Assembly (NCBI RefSeq): GCF_023111095.1
Contig: NZ_JALGYW010000012.1
Span: 62,001-126,000 of the forward strand
Length of the DNA stretch: 64,000 nucleotides
Reading direction: 5' to 3'
Source of the DNA: Maribellus sp. YY47
Lineage (GTDB): Bacteria; Bacteroidota; Bacteroidia; Bacteroidales; Prolixibacteraceae
Shown: piece by piece, positions 1 to 11,600 of the stretch
Position numbering within the stretch: the first letter of the stretch is position 1
Layout of the letters: each line of letters begins with the position of its first letter
The notes under the pieces: generated by a model
What the model was told of the DNA's origin: nothing
Database searches by the model: none
What the model saw: the letters and a program-made list of their open reading frames with translations, nothing else
Translations under genes and position numbers: made by a program

Positions 1-223
<223 letters not shown>

Positions 224-307
224 CTAATCTTCGTCATGGTCGTTTCATAGGTTTAAATTTTTAATTTTTAGGGAATTACCGGGTAATCGGGAGAATTCAT
301 AGGAGAT

Positions 308-1888
308 TTAATTATCATTTATTTGATTAGCCCATTCGGCACCTTCAAAAGTTCTTCTCCATACGAAATATTCATCCAATACTTTTAGAGATTCAATACC
401 CGGCACCGGACCAGAAAAAGGTACAGGACCGGTGAGGTACATAACATTGGGATCCTCTTCGCTATATGGATTCCATTCCGGAACTCCCTCACCATTTGGA
501 TCACCATATTTGGCAAAGTTGGTCCAGTAAGTTCCAATGGCATCCGACAATTTTAAATCAGATTCTGTTGTCCGCTCATCGTTCGGATTCAGGTGCATGA
601 AAACATAAGCTACATCCTGTCCATGAGGAGAACCATAGCCATACAGGGGAGAGTCTTCCGGATAAGCCGGATGTTGATCGAAATAATATAAATAGGCTTT
701 CGACTTGCCCATTTTTGATTGTAAACGTGCCCAGCTCCAGGTTTGCCAACCAAAAGCCGCATCGCGTGAAAGATCGCGCGCCGATTTTGGAACGGCGGTT
801 TCTGTTACAGGATAAGCCTGAAGCAAAGCATCGGCAAATTTGCCATAACGCTCCCGAACAGCATCGGCAAACTCTTTCGGATCTTTGGTGCGCGTAAAAC
901 TTGCTCCTTCATCTGAATTATAACCTACCAGTATCGGTGTATCGTTAAAACTTCCGGCTTCGTACATTTTATACTGATCGTCAGGGATGACATAACCATC
1001 CACAATTGGCCATCCGCCTTCCATCCCCATTCCCATAGGCAGTTTCTCTGCCGGAATTGCCCGTAACTCGTCAATCGATTTTGCACCTGCCCGTTCGGCA
1101 TAAACTACTCCGTCAGCTTCGGCATGCCCGAGTGTTTTCATATTTTCTCCCGGATAAGTTATTCGGCGTGTTGGCCCAAACGAACCACCGCTTTGCGAAA
1201 TAGCCCCATGAATTAAACCTTTTGCCAATGGTGAAGCACATAACATACTCACCGAAATGCCACCTGCCGATTCCCCAAAAATGGTTACTTTCTCTGGATC
1301 GCCGCCAAACGCAGCAATATTGTTTTGAATCCATTTAAGTCCGGCGATCTGATCAAGTAATCCATAATTCCCTGAAACACCATCCGGATTTTCGGCACTT
1401 AATTCGGGATGAGCCAAAAATCCAAGCTGTCCGACGCGGTAGGCAACACTTACCAGTACAACACCTTTTGTGGCCAGTTTTGCACCATCGTAACCCGGTT
1501 CAGAAGTAGCACCAAAGCTAAACCCTCCTCCATAAATCCACACCAGCACCGGTAGTTTTTCATCTTTTGATTTTGCGGGTGTCCAGATGTTCAGGTACAA
1601 GCAATCTTCACTTTTCCCCGAAGGAGGATTTCCCCACTGCATGGGAGCTGGAGCAAACCCGGTGGTTTGTTTTATGCTATCCCACTTCTGAACAGGTTGA
1701 GGCGCTTTCCAACGCAGGTCGCCCACAGGTGGCGCTGCAAAAGGGATTCCTTTAAAAACCAGCAAACTGTCTTCCACTGTTCCCTGAATCATTCCACCTT
1801 CTACTTCTACCAAGGTAGGATCTTTGGGCGAACAAAAAGTCATTGAAAGCAACAAGAGCAAAGTGCTTATATAAGATATTTGTTTCAT
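308..1888 (-). CDS. Type-B carboxylesterase, secreted or lipoprotein
   Basis: A 526-residue carboxylesterase of the para-nitrobenzyl esterase/cholinesterase-like alpha/beta-hydrolase family. The N-terminus is hydrophobic with a Cys at 19, so it could be a lipoprotein, though the lipobox is not canonical. The oxyanion-hole motif YGGGF is near 119-123. The nucleophile elbow GESAGG puts the catalytic Ser at 207, the acid is Glu327 in GYNSDEG, and the His is His422 in SPHGQD, so the triad is intact. It lies 35 bp downstream of a GH43 gene and is probably co-transcribed with it. In this setting it may cleave ester-linked side groups such as acetyl, feruloyl or methyl-glucuronoyl esters. The family call is firm and the substrate is inferred only. 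Confidence 0.9.
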   Translation of the reverse strand: MKQISYISTLLLLLSMTFCSPKDPTLVEVEGGMIQGTVEDSLLVFKGIPFAAPPVGDLRWKAPQPVQKWDSIKQTTGFAPAPMQWGNPPSGKSEDCLYLNIWTPAKSKDEKLPVLVWIYGGGFSFGATSEPGYDGAKLATKGVVLVSVAYRVGQLGFLAHPELSAENPDGVSGNYGLLDQIAGLKWIQNNIAAFGGDPEKVTIFGESAGGISVSMLCASPLAKGLIHGAISQSGGSFGPTRRITYPGENMKTLGHAEADGVVYAERAGAKSIDELRAIPAEKLPMGMGMEGGWPIVDGYVIPDDQYKMYEAGSFNDTPILVGYNSDEGASFTRTKDPKEFADAVRERYGKFADALLQAYPVTETAVPKSARDLSRDAAFGWQTWSWARLQSKMGKSKAYLYYFDQHPAYPEDSPLYGYGSPHGQDVAYVFMHLNPNDERTTESDLKLSDAIGTYWTNFAKYGDPNGEGVPEWNPYSEEDPNVMYLTGPVPFSGPVPGIESLKVLDEYFVWRRTFEGAEWANQINDN

Positions 1889-1923
1889 TTGGTTTAGATT
1901 TGGATTTATAAGAACAGCTTAAA

Positions 1924-3495
1924 TTATTGTTTTTCGGTTAATTGAGCGCCAACGCGGAAGTAATCAAAATCGACAAATCCACCCGGACTTTTGGTGGCAT
2001 AATTAAAAAAGCCAAAACGGTAGCCCATGAAATGTTCCATCAGGGTATATTCCATTTTTAGCGGACTGCCAATTGCCGTCCAGGATTTTCCGTCGAGACT
2101 GTAATAAAAACGGGCCATATCTTTTCGGTCGCGGAAATCGCAGTCGATTTTAAAATATACTTCGTTTTGTGTTAGCGGCAGACTTTCCATTTCAACGGGA
2201 GTATCGGTTTCGTTACTGATCATATAAATAAATTTCTCGCCGCCGGTCATTTTTACGCCTACCTGACCGTACTTTCTTTGCAAGGCACAAAATCCGGCAT
2301 AATCGCCATCTTTCATGTTCGAAGCATCCATTCGGGTATTGGCCGAACTTACCGGGCCAAAAGTTCGCTGAGTAAGGGTGTTTCTTGCATACACAAAACT
2401 CTCGTCAACACGGCCGGTAGTAAGGCGTAAATATCCTTTGCGGTCGCGTACCGACCAAAGCTCATTTACCGGGTTGTGGTTCCACTGCCAAACCAGTGGC
2501 AAATCAGCGTCGTTCTTTTTGCGGGTAAATTCATCGGAATTCACAATTCCCGGAATCAAACCTTTGCTGGCCGGTAAATCCAGCGTATCGGGAACTTTTC
2601 CATCAACACCCAAAACAGGCCATCCATCTTCCCATTTTACAGGTACCAGATACGGAATGCGACCTACCGAACCATAATCGCGAAACAGAAAAGAAAACCA
2701 TCTTCCATCGGGAGTGTCTATCAGTCCGCCCTGTGCAACACCTTTATCCTGCAAGGCCAGGCGACCTTCCCACGGGCCATTAATATTATCGGCCCGGTGA
2801 ATAACCACCGAACGCATGCTGCCACGCGGCCAGGTAATGTTAAAAAGGTAGTATTTTCCTCTTACTTTAAACAATTGCGAGCCTTCTGCTGGCAGCATAA
2901 TATTGTCGCCTGCCGGGGCACTTGCATTTTCAATCAATACTTTTTCGGTTCCTTCCTTAACCCCCGAAAAATCAGGTTCAAGTTCGGCCATCATTAATTT
3001 TCCGGCTCCCCAAATCATATAAATTTTGCCGTCGTCGTCGAAAAACAAGGTATTGTCGTGCAAGCTCGGAGAAAATTCATGTCTTTCCCATTCGCCTTTT
3101 TCAATGTCTTTTGTTGAGAAAACATATGTTTTACCGGTTGTGCTCGAAAAGGTTGACACATAATACCTATTGTTGTGGTAACGGATACAGCTCGCCCACG
3201 ATCCTTTTCCATAGGCACGTTTTTCGTTGTCGAGGTTCATCGGATCAATATCTGCCAGCGTATCATAAGCATAACTCACCATCTCCCAGTTTACCAGGTC
3301 GGTCGATTTCATTATTGGTACTCCCGGACTCATGTGCATGGTGGTGCTACTCATGTAATAGGTATCCCCCACCCTAATCATTGAAAGATCAGGGACATCG
3401 GCATAAATAACAGGATTTGTTGCCTGCTGTGCGAAACTGCTTCCCGCATTAAGCAGAAAAAAAAGAAATATGGCACTTAATCGATAAATATTCAT
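1924..3495 (-). CDS. GH43 beta-xylosidase/arabinofuranosidase-like enzyme
   Basis: A 523-residue glycoside hydrolase family 43 protein with a signal peptide ending near SFAQ. The five-bladed propeller carries the expected catalytic trio. Asp36 in VPDLSMI is the general base, Asp147 in LHDNTLFFDDDG is the pKa modulator, and Glu204 in AEGSQLFK is the general acid. Residues from about 310 form a beta-sandwich of the GH43 C-terminal (GH43_C2/DUF1349-like) type. GH43 enzymes with this layout mostly release xylose or arabinose from arabinoxylan, arabinan or oligosaccharides. It sits between a second GH43 gene (95 bp upstream) and a carboxylesterase, which suggests one transcription unit. The N-terminal sequence resembles GH43 subfamily 12, but the subfamily is not certain. 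Confidence 0.88.
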   Translation of the reverse strand: MNIYRLSAIFLFFLLNAGSSFAQQATNPVIYADVPDLSMIRVGDTYYMSSTTMHMSPGVPIMKSTDLVNWEMVSYAYDTLADIDPMNLDNEKRAYGKGSWASCIRYHNNRYYVSTFSSTTGKTYVFSTKDIEKGEWERHEFSPSLHDNTLFFDDDGKIYMIWGAGKLMMAELEPDFSGVKEGTEKVLIENASAPAGDNIMLPAEGSQLFKVRGKYYLFNITWPRGSMRSVVIHRADNINGPWEGRLALQDKGVAQGGLIDTPDGRWFSFLFRDYGSVGRIPYLVPVKWEDGWPVLGVDGKVPDTLDLPASKGLIPGIVNSDEFTRKKNDADLPLVWQWNHNPVNELWSVRDRKGYLRLTTGRVDESFVYARNTLTQRTFGPVSSANTRMDASNMKDGDYAGFCALQRKYGQVGVKMTGGEKFIYMISNETDTPVEMESLPLTQNEVYFKIDCDFRDRKDMARFYYSLDGKSWTAIGSPLKMEYTLMEHFMGYRFGFFNYATKSPGGFVDFDYFRVGAQLTEKQ

Positions 3496-3590
3496 AGTTG
3501 GGTTATAAAAACGTTTGAATACTTCAGCTTATATAATGTCTTGTTCCATCCTCCTAAAAAATCGAAATGGACAAATAATTAGCTTACTGA

Positions 3591-5375
3591 TTATTCCAAA
3601 ATTGGTTCTGCATCGTTTGCTGACGTTGCATAAAGTCCCAGTAAACAACCGGTAAAACCACCGGCGACATCGGTTGATAAAATATCTCCTGAAACGGTTC
3701 CACCCACGGTTACGAAATCGGTTTCATTAGCTGAATAAGAGAACTCATACTTATCTCCGTTGGCGGCAACCTGTAAACGAATGGGTTTCGAAACATCAAT
3801 TTTTGTACTGCCAACTATTTTGGAATCCATCTCTCTCGACCATCTCTTTTTTTCGTTTCGTTGCAGCAATAAATAGTATTCATTTCCTTTTTTGGTTATT
3901 CCAAAAACATAATTTGAGTTTTCGCTTTGCAAAGCAACAATTCCTGCAAGGTCCTTTTCCGACTGAGGTTGATAATCCATTGTAACAGCGTACGAGAAAC
4001 TGTTGTGCTGTTGCCGGTAAAACAGGGTCGATGTCGGTTTCACTTCTTTTATGTTGGTTTCGAAAGGATTAATTTGCAATCCATTTTTTGTTTGAGCGAT
4101 AAAAGCCTCACGTGGCCCACGCAATCCAATCCAGCTGTAATCCAGTTTCTTTGCTGAAAAATCGTCAGCGAAGGTAAAATTGCCATTGGGCATAAAACCA
4201 TCTTGTCCGGTTTTGTTTTCAACTCCTTTGGGCAATTTCAGTTTGGGTTCCAATGGAATAAGACCATTCTCAAATACCGGAAATTCTCCTGACCAGTCTA
4301 CCGGCAAAATAAAAGTCTCGCGCCCGGTGTTCACCCGCTGTTCTTCGTTTGGCCGAACTGCCAGAAAAACGCCATACCACTTGCCGTTCGGACCCTCAAT
4401 TATATCGGCATGGCCAGCCCAATCCACTTTGTTATCTCTTTCTTTCGCAAAATATCGCTGTGTTAAAATCGGATTGCTTGGCGCCGGAATAAATGGTCCT
4501 TTCGGATTATCACTTTTAAAAATAACTTCGCTGTGCCATCCTCCGGTTCCACCTTCGGCACACATCAAGTAGTATTTTCCATCTTTTTTGTAAAGGTGTG
4601 GTGCCTCAATCCAGATCGGTTTTTTTGATAAATCAACACCTCCGTCTACAATTATTTTGTCGGTTCCTTCAATAACCTGATCTTTCTCTGTATCGTATTC
4701 CCAGATTTTGATGACACGGTGACCATTGTACAGCTCTTTTCCATGATCAGGAGCATCGTTATGAACGATATATGCTTTACCATCGTCATCGAAAAAAATG
4801 GAAGGATCGATACCTCCAAAAGCCAACCTAATGGGATCGCCCCAACCTTTTTTAGGGTCTTTCGTTTTAACGATAATGTTGTTTAAACCGCCGGTAAATG
4901 CAGTGGTAATCATGTAAAAAGTATCATTATTCGGATTGTAAGTAATTCCCGGCGCATAAACGCCTGCACTAATGCCACAGTCGTGGGTATCGAATGTTTC
5001 GGGATTATCGAGCACGCCTCCAAGCGAAGTCCAGTTTACCATATCTGTTGAATGAAAAATCGGAACCCCCGGAAACATAGCAAACGATGAACAAACCAGG
5101 TAATAATCGTCGCCCTTTCGCGTGATTGCCGGATCGGGATAGCACCCTTGTAAGATCGGGTTATAAAACTCATCTGCTTCAAGAGGATAGTTCTTGTAAA
5201 CATTGTCATTACCCTGATAAACAAAATCAGAAAAAACGGGTGCATTTTTTGCCGGAGTTTCCTTTACCTTATTGTTCCCGGCTAAGAGGTTAAAAGCCAA
5301 TACGGTTAATAATATTGAAAGTAATAAAAACCGATAATTCATAATTGATGTCAATTTCTGATGTTGTAAATTCAT
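3591..5375 (-). CDS. GH43 beta-xylosidase-like enzyme
   Basis: A 594-residue GH43 enzyme with catalytic residues at Asp81 (CYPDPAI, base), Asp190 (GGIDPS, pKa modulator) and Glu257 (WIEAPHLYK, acid), so it should be active. Residues beyond about 390 form a C-terminal beta-sandwich of the GH43_C2 type. The open frame starts at 5375, but the ATG at 5342 (residue 12) begins a clean signal peptide (MNYRFLLLSILL, then an Ala-rich cleavage region) and is the more likely start. It is more divergent from the adjacent GH43 than a recent duplicate would be, suggesting a different linkage or position on the same glycan. The CE1-like esterase upstream fits removal of ester side groups before or with GH43 attack. 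Confidence 0.88.
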   Translation of the reverse strand: MNLQHQKLTSIMNYRFLLLSILLTVLAFNLLAGNNKVKETPAKNAPVFSDFVYQGNDNVYKNYPLEADEFYNPILQGCYPDPAITRKGDDYYLVCSSFAMFPGVPIFHSTDMVNWTSLGGVLDNPETFDTHDCGISAGVYAPGITYNPNNDTFYMITTAFTGGLNNIIVKTKDPKKGWGDPIRLAFGGIDPSIFFDDDGKAYIVHNDAPDHGKELYNGHRVIKIWEYDTEKDQVIEGTDKIIVDGGVDLSKKPIWIEAPHLYKKDGKYYLMCAEGGTGGWHSEVIFKSDNPKGPFIPAPSNPILTQRYFAKERDNKVDWAGHADIIEGPNGKWYGVFLAVRPNEEQRVNTGRETFILPVDWSGEFPVFENGLIPLEPKLKLPKGVENKTGQDGFMPNGNFTFADDFSAKKLDYSWIGLRGPREAFIAQTKNGLQINPFETNIKEVKPTSTLFYRQQHNSFSYAVTMDYQPQSEKDLAGIVALQSENSNYVFGITKKGNEYYLLLQRNEKKRWSREMDSKIVGSTKIDVSKPIRLQVAANGDKYEFSYSANETDFVTVGGTVSGDILSTDVAGGFTGCLLGLYATSANDAEPILE

Positions 5376-5528
5376 TTCTATAATATTTTTTTATTTAATT
5401 AAATTTTGAACTCTTCGTTACGCCAGGCTATGGATTTACTCTTTTGCGACGGAGAAAACTAAAACCTTAACCGGCTTCCGAAAATTCGGGAATCCGAATT
5501 TATCCTAAAAACATTACATTTCCGGATT

Positions 5529-6365
<837 letters not shown>

Positions 6366-6915
6366 TCATTTAAGTTTAAATTGATTTGTATAATTCACGG
6401 GGTTGAATTTAGGAAATGAATAAAAACTTCATTGTTATTTTCAGATATTGGATTTTCAAATCTGGATACAGTGTTTAAAGAATCAACAAAAAAGACGAAT
6501 TAATACCTTGCCATAAAGATATATTACCGCAATTGTAGTATTTATAATTGTTCATCTTTGTAGTATTAGACAAGAGGCCTGAATGAATACAACATTTATT
6601 ATTCGCGGAAAACACCAACAAAAATGAAAACTTGGTGTACTCAAATTTCCGATTTTACTTCTTCCGTTATGCATTGAGGGAATGCTTGTATAAAAGACAC
6701 AACCGGGATAATTTTGAGTATTATTTCTTTATTCTGGATTAAATATCCAGGGACTTTCTGACAAAAAAAGAAACCAAAAGCGCCACACAAAAGAATTGGC
6801 GGCGCTTTATTGTCTAATTAACAAACTAAACTATATTGCTACTTCAAACGAATTATAAAAAAGTCTTTCCAAACAAAATAATCAGTTTTTTTAGTAATCA
6901 TATTGTTTTCTCCGG
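6366..6915. other. Intergenic region between susD and the esterase block
   Basis: This 550-bp stretch holds no supported gene. It contains the susCD terminator at 6777-6808. A small perfect inverted repeat (CTGGAT, five bases, ATCCAG) lies at 6734-6750. The promoter of the downstream esterase-GH43 unit should be here, but no clear TAnnTTTG match was found on the minus strand. Confidence 0.5.
6764..6808 (-). terminator. Rho-independent terminator of susCD
   Basis: On the minus strand the arm AAAGCGCC pairs perfectly with GGCGCTTT (6777-6784 with 6801-6808). The hairpin is followed by a T-rich run (GGTTTCTTTTTTT). It lies about 110 bp downstream of the susD stop and separates susCD from the esterase/GH43 block. 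Confidence 0.75.
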
Positions 6916-8673
6916 TTAATTTTGCCAACCTCTGTACAGTCCTTCTCCTGACAGACTGTATCCCTCATTTTGTTCCAGCATGCCTTCGGAAAGGTCAATC
7001 TGACTTTGAGGAATTGGGAAGAAACCTTTTGTTGCATCGTAGCGCGAACTATATCCGTCAGGATGTAAAGCTGAATGTATAGCTGGTGCTCCAAAGTTAT
7101 AAACTGCTACTCCCTCTTGTGATTCCAGGGCAGCTTTGGCGTAACTGTCGCCCCAGCGCCTCATATCATTCCATCTCAGGCCTTCAAATGCCAATTCGTG
7201 CTGTCTTTCTTTCTGAATATTCTCCAGTGAATAGGGAACAGGAGGCAAATCAGCACGCTCTCTTACTTCATTCATGTATGTTGCATCTTCTTTCAGTTCA
7301 GACAACATAAGAAGTACATCGGCAAAACGGATATAGACCAAGTCATCGGTATGAGACAACTGATTGTTGTCAGATGTTCCATACATAATTACACCATAAT
7401 CATTTTTCAATTTACCATCACTCGCTCTGGCAGTAACTCCGTTATATTTTTTACCCCAGTAATTGCTTTCCAAAACAAAGTCCCATTGTCCTCTTTGATA
7501 GCCTAATGGAACAACTTCTTTCTCAATATCCATTACAGAGGCCCAAAGTCTCACATCGTTGGGCTCGTCTTGTTTCCATTGGTCAACCAAAGATGCAGGA
7601 ATAGAGTTGCCTTGTCCCCAGCCACCGGCAAACGGATAGGTGCGTTCTAGATTCTGCAGCCCTCTTAAGGCATAAAATAACATATAGGTATTAGAGTAAC
7701 CTCTGTCAATACCCCAGCCTGCAAAATTCGAGAACTGAAGAACAAAAACAGATTCCGGGTTTCTGGCACCATTGTCACTTGCATAAGTGAGACTCTTACC
7801 TGTTTCAGCCATGTAATCCTGAATGTATCCATAATCACCTATAGACAATGAATTGGTATAAGCCCAAAGTTCATGAAAATCGCCTACTAAATAATGACCG
7901 CTGTTTTTATAGCAATCTTCCAGCCATGAAATAACGTTTTGTTTTGAAACGCTTCCTTCTCCTGGTAATGCAATCTCATTTTTGTTATAGAAACCGGTAT
8001 AAAAAAGGAATATCCGGGCCATTAAGGCTTCTGCTGCCCATTTGGTAATTCTTCCCTGCTGGGTTTGGTCGTAGGATATGCTCGGAAGCATTTCAATGGC
8101 ATTTTTCAGGTCAGAAGCAATTTGTCCGTAAATTTCATCAGCTGAAGCAGCGGGTAAATTCACGTTTTCTGTGGTAATTTTCAGTGGAACTTCATTAAAA
8201 ACCGTATGTAGCTGGTAATAGTACCAGGCGCGCAAAAACATTGCTTCTCCGGTAAACTGAGCCTTTTTTTCAGGGCTAACAACCTCATCTCCGAGTAACG
8301 GCATATTCTCTATGGCAAAGTTGGCTCTGTGTACGCCCTGATACAAAACACTCCAAGAATTTGACAACATTTCATTGTCGGAGAACTGAAACGTTTCATA
8401 CGATTGTGCCTGAATATCATTCATTCCACCACCACCAAGCTTTTCATCGCTTGCAACTTCCCAGATAAAGAATGGGCTTCGGTCAACCTGACTCTGCAAA
8501 TTGTTCATTATAGTGTAAATTCCAGCCATCATTTGTTCAGCATCAGCTGCTGTTTGAGGAAAGTTGGCTGAGGTTTTATCGGTAAGAGGATCGCTGTCCA
8601 GAAAATTTTCACACCCCCATAGCAATAAAACTGCAATCAAATAATATATTATTTTTTTCATAACATTTCTCAT
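6916..8673 (-). CDS. susD: SusD/RagB-family glycan-binding lipoprotein
   Basis: A 585-residue SusD-like outer-membrane lipoprotein that caps the SusC channel and binds oligosaccharides at the cell surface. The likely start is the ATG at 8661 (residue 5, MKKIIYYLI), which gives a short lipoprotein signal with the lipid-attached Cys at residue 21 (LLLWGC). The sequence after it, ENFLDSDPL, is typical of the family's N-terminus. The C-terminal part has the usual ERQHELAFEGLRWNDMRRW segment, the hallmark of the SusD family near its end. The gene starts 10 bp downstream of the susC stop, so the pair is translationally close. Ligand specificity cannot be read from sequence. The neighbouring GH43 and esterase genes suggest a decorated xylan or arabinan fragment. 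Confidence 0.95.
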   Translation of the reverse strand: MRNVMKKIIYYLIAVLLLWGCENFLDSDPLTDKTSANFPQTAADAEQMMAGIYTIMNNLQSQVDRSPFFIWEVASDEKLGGGGMNDIQAQSYETFQFSDNEMLSNSWSVLYQGVHRANFAIENMPLLGDEVVSPEKKAQFTGEAMFLRAWYYYQLHTVFNEVPLKITTENVNLPAASADEIYGQIASDLKNAIEMLPSISYDQTQQGRITKWAAEALMARIFLFYTGFYNKNEIALPGEGSVSKQNVISWLEDCYKNSGHYLVGDFHELWAYTNSLSIGDYGYIQDYMAETGKSLTYASDNGARNPESVFVLQFSNFAGWGIDRGYSNTYMLFYALRGLQNLERTYPFAGGWGQGNSIPASLVDQWKQDEPNDVRLWASVMDIEKEVVPLGYQRGQWDFVLESNYWGKKYNGVTARASDGKLKNDYGVIMYGTSDNNQLSHTDDLVYIRFADVLLMLSELKEDATYMNEVRERADLPPVPYSLENIQKERQHELAFEGLRWNDMRRWGDSYAKAALESQEGVAVYNFGAPAIHSALHPDGYSSRYDATKGFFPIPQSQIDLSEGMLEQNEGYSLSGEGLYRGWQN

Positions 8674-8683
8674 TTAATAGTTT

Positions 8684-11600
8684 TTAAAATTTAAGATTTA
8701 CACCAATCATATATGAACGTGGTGAAGGATAAAAACCTAAATCAATACCTGATACAAATGGCTGATCATCGCCGTAACCTACTTCAGGATCCATGCCTGA
8801 ATAATTGGTAAATGTAAACAGGTTACGCGCGGTAACATATAAACGTGCCTGTCCAAAAGGCACATTCGGCATCAATCTTTTGAAATCATATCCCAGAGTT
8901 ACGTTTTGGATTTTGACAAAGTCTCCGTCTTCAATATAAATTTCCGAGACATTGATTCTGTTCGTAGTATTACCGGCAGTTAGCCGTGGCAGAAGATTGG
9001 AAGTACCTTCACCATGCCACCTTGTTAAAATACGATCGGTGTAATTATGAAATTCGTTGTCGGCAAATGAGCGGTACGATTTTAAAATCTGATGACCGAA
9101 TGCCCCTTTGGCTGTAACAGCGAAATCAAACCCTTTGTATTCAAAGTTGATACCAAATCCTATTCTAAAATCAGGATGGGGATTACCAATCATTGTTTTA
9201 TCATCGGGAGTTACAGTGTTATCACCATTAGTATCTAAGAAAATTACATCACCAGGTTGTGGGTTTTCTTGCAGAAAACCATGTGTCCAGTTATCAATTT
9301 CTGCCTGGTTTTGGAATATTCCGGCTGTTTTGTAACCATAAAAATAACCTACAGGAAATCCGGTTTCAACACGCCACACAGGATCCGTTCCCTGTGAAAT
9401 TATGCTTCCGTTACTTTGTATAAATCCGCTTGCATTACCCAATCGGGTAACTTCATTTTTATTTTTGGCGATGTTAAAATGTGCCCCGTAGCTAAATTCA
9501 CCGATACGATCATTCCATCGCAAAGCAAACTCGACTCCTTTATTCACAATATCTCCACCATTATAATAAGGAGCCTGTGCCCCCAAAATTGCAGGCAACG
9601 GTTGACGAACTAACCAATCTTTTGTTGTTTTTTTGTAATAGTCAGCAACCAGTTGAAGTCGTGAATTCAAGAAATTTGCATCCGCACCAATATTGAACTG
9701 CTCTGAAGTTTCCCAACTAACATCTGGATTAGGTAATATCGATGGATAGCCCCCCAACTGCATCACGTCTCTGTTGCTGCCAAAGCGGTAATTGTTGTCT
9801 TTATCGAATCCAACGAGTGCCAAGTACTGGAATGGGTCGATTTCTGAATTACCGTTTTGTCCCCAACTAACTCTCAACTTCAGAAAATCTACAACACCAT
9901 TATTTTGCAGAAATTCTTCCTCTGTCATTACCCAGCCTGCTGAAACGGATGGAAAGTACCCCCAACGATTTCCTTTTGCAAAATTAGAAGAACCATCAGC
10001 TCTCATTACAAGGGTTAACAAATACTTTTCGGCATAGTCGTAATTAACCCTGCCAAAGAAAGAAGCAAGCTGGCCTCTGCCAAGCGGGCCCCCCGAAATA
10101 CTGGTAACACCAGTAGTTAATCCATCGGTATTGTCCAGATATGCATGATTAAATCCAAGAAATGTTGGATTGGCGTTTGTTGCACTCATATCTGTTCCCA
10201 GGCCCCATTTTTCCAAAGACTGCCCCACAAGAACATCGAAGTTGTGAGCGCCCGAATTAAAACTGTAATTCAAGGTATTTTCAAAAGTCCAGCTGTGTCC
10301 GTTTCCTGAAGACTGCGTGATGCGACCGGGACTTAAGGATACATCTCCTGCAAGATTGTAAGCCGGCTGATAACTGCGATAACTATTCCCGTTATACCGG
10401 TACCCATAGCTGCTTCTGAATATCAAGTCTCTTATCGGCTGAATTTCCAAATATGCATTGCTGTTGATGTTATAATTCCGGGATTCATTCATCCCCCTGT
10501 TCATATGCATCTGCGCAATGGGATTATAGATTCTTGATGATAAACCAGCCAAACCAGAAGCTGCCAAATCATCAGCAGCGTAATATTCTCCCTCATTGTT
10601 ATAAAGTGGAACCAGCGGATTACCTACCAACAAGTTACGCACATCATTCCAATACATTCCGCCAATGGCAATACCACCTCTTTTGCTGTAACTGTAATTG
10701 AAGGTTTGACCTACTTTTACTATATCAAGACCATTTTTCTTGTAAATTGAATGGTCACTGTTTAACCGCACAGTGTACCTTTCGTAGTTAGGTTCAACCG
10801 GCTTACCCAAAACACCTTCCTGAGAAGCATAGGAGAACCCCATTGAAAAAACAGATTGCGCAGAACCACCGCCTATATTTACCGCATGGTTCTGTATTGG
10901 CGCATTTTTATTGTATGCCTCGTCTAACCAGTTGGTACCATTCCACTGCCCACTTTGTATTTTTTGATACAAATCGGGAATTGCACTTGCAAAGTCGATC
11001 GCATCTCTACCGGAAACAGTTCTTTCTTCATTATAAATTTCCATAAATTGCTTCGCATTGAGCGGCTTTTCCATATTCTCTATTTGCTGAACCCCATAAT
11101 AACCGTCATAGCTTACATGTATATCGCCTCTGCGACCCTGTTTTGTAGTAACCAAAATTACACCATTGGCAGCACGTGAACCGTAAATTGCAGCCGAAGC
11201 AGCATCTTTAAGTATGTCGATCGACTCAATGTCGGCAGGACTCAGATTATTTATATCCCCACCTGCAACTCCATCAATTACATATAATGGCTGAGAGTTA
11301 CCAATTGTACCCAGACCACGAATATTTACTTTAAATCCTTCTCCGGGCATACCGGAATTCTGGATAATATTAACCCCAGTTGCCTGGCTTTGGATGGCTT
11401 CAAGCGCTTCACTAGTGCTTTGTTGAATGAGCTCATCGGAACCAACATTAATATTGGCACCTGTGGTTAACTTTTTCTTTTGAACCCCGTAACCAATTGC
11501 AACAACTTCTTCGATACCAATTGCCTCTTCTTTCATGATAACATTAATCGAGCTTTTTCCATCGACCAGGATTTCCTGAGTGCTCATTCCTATAAAGGTA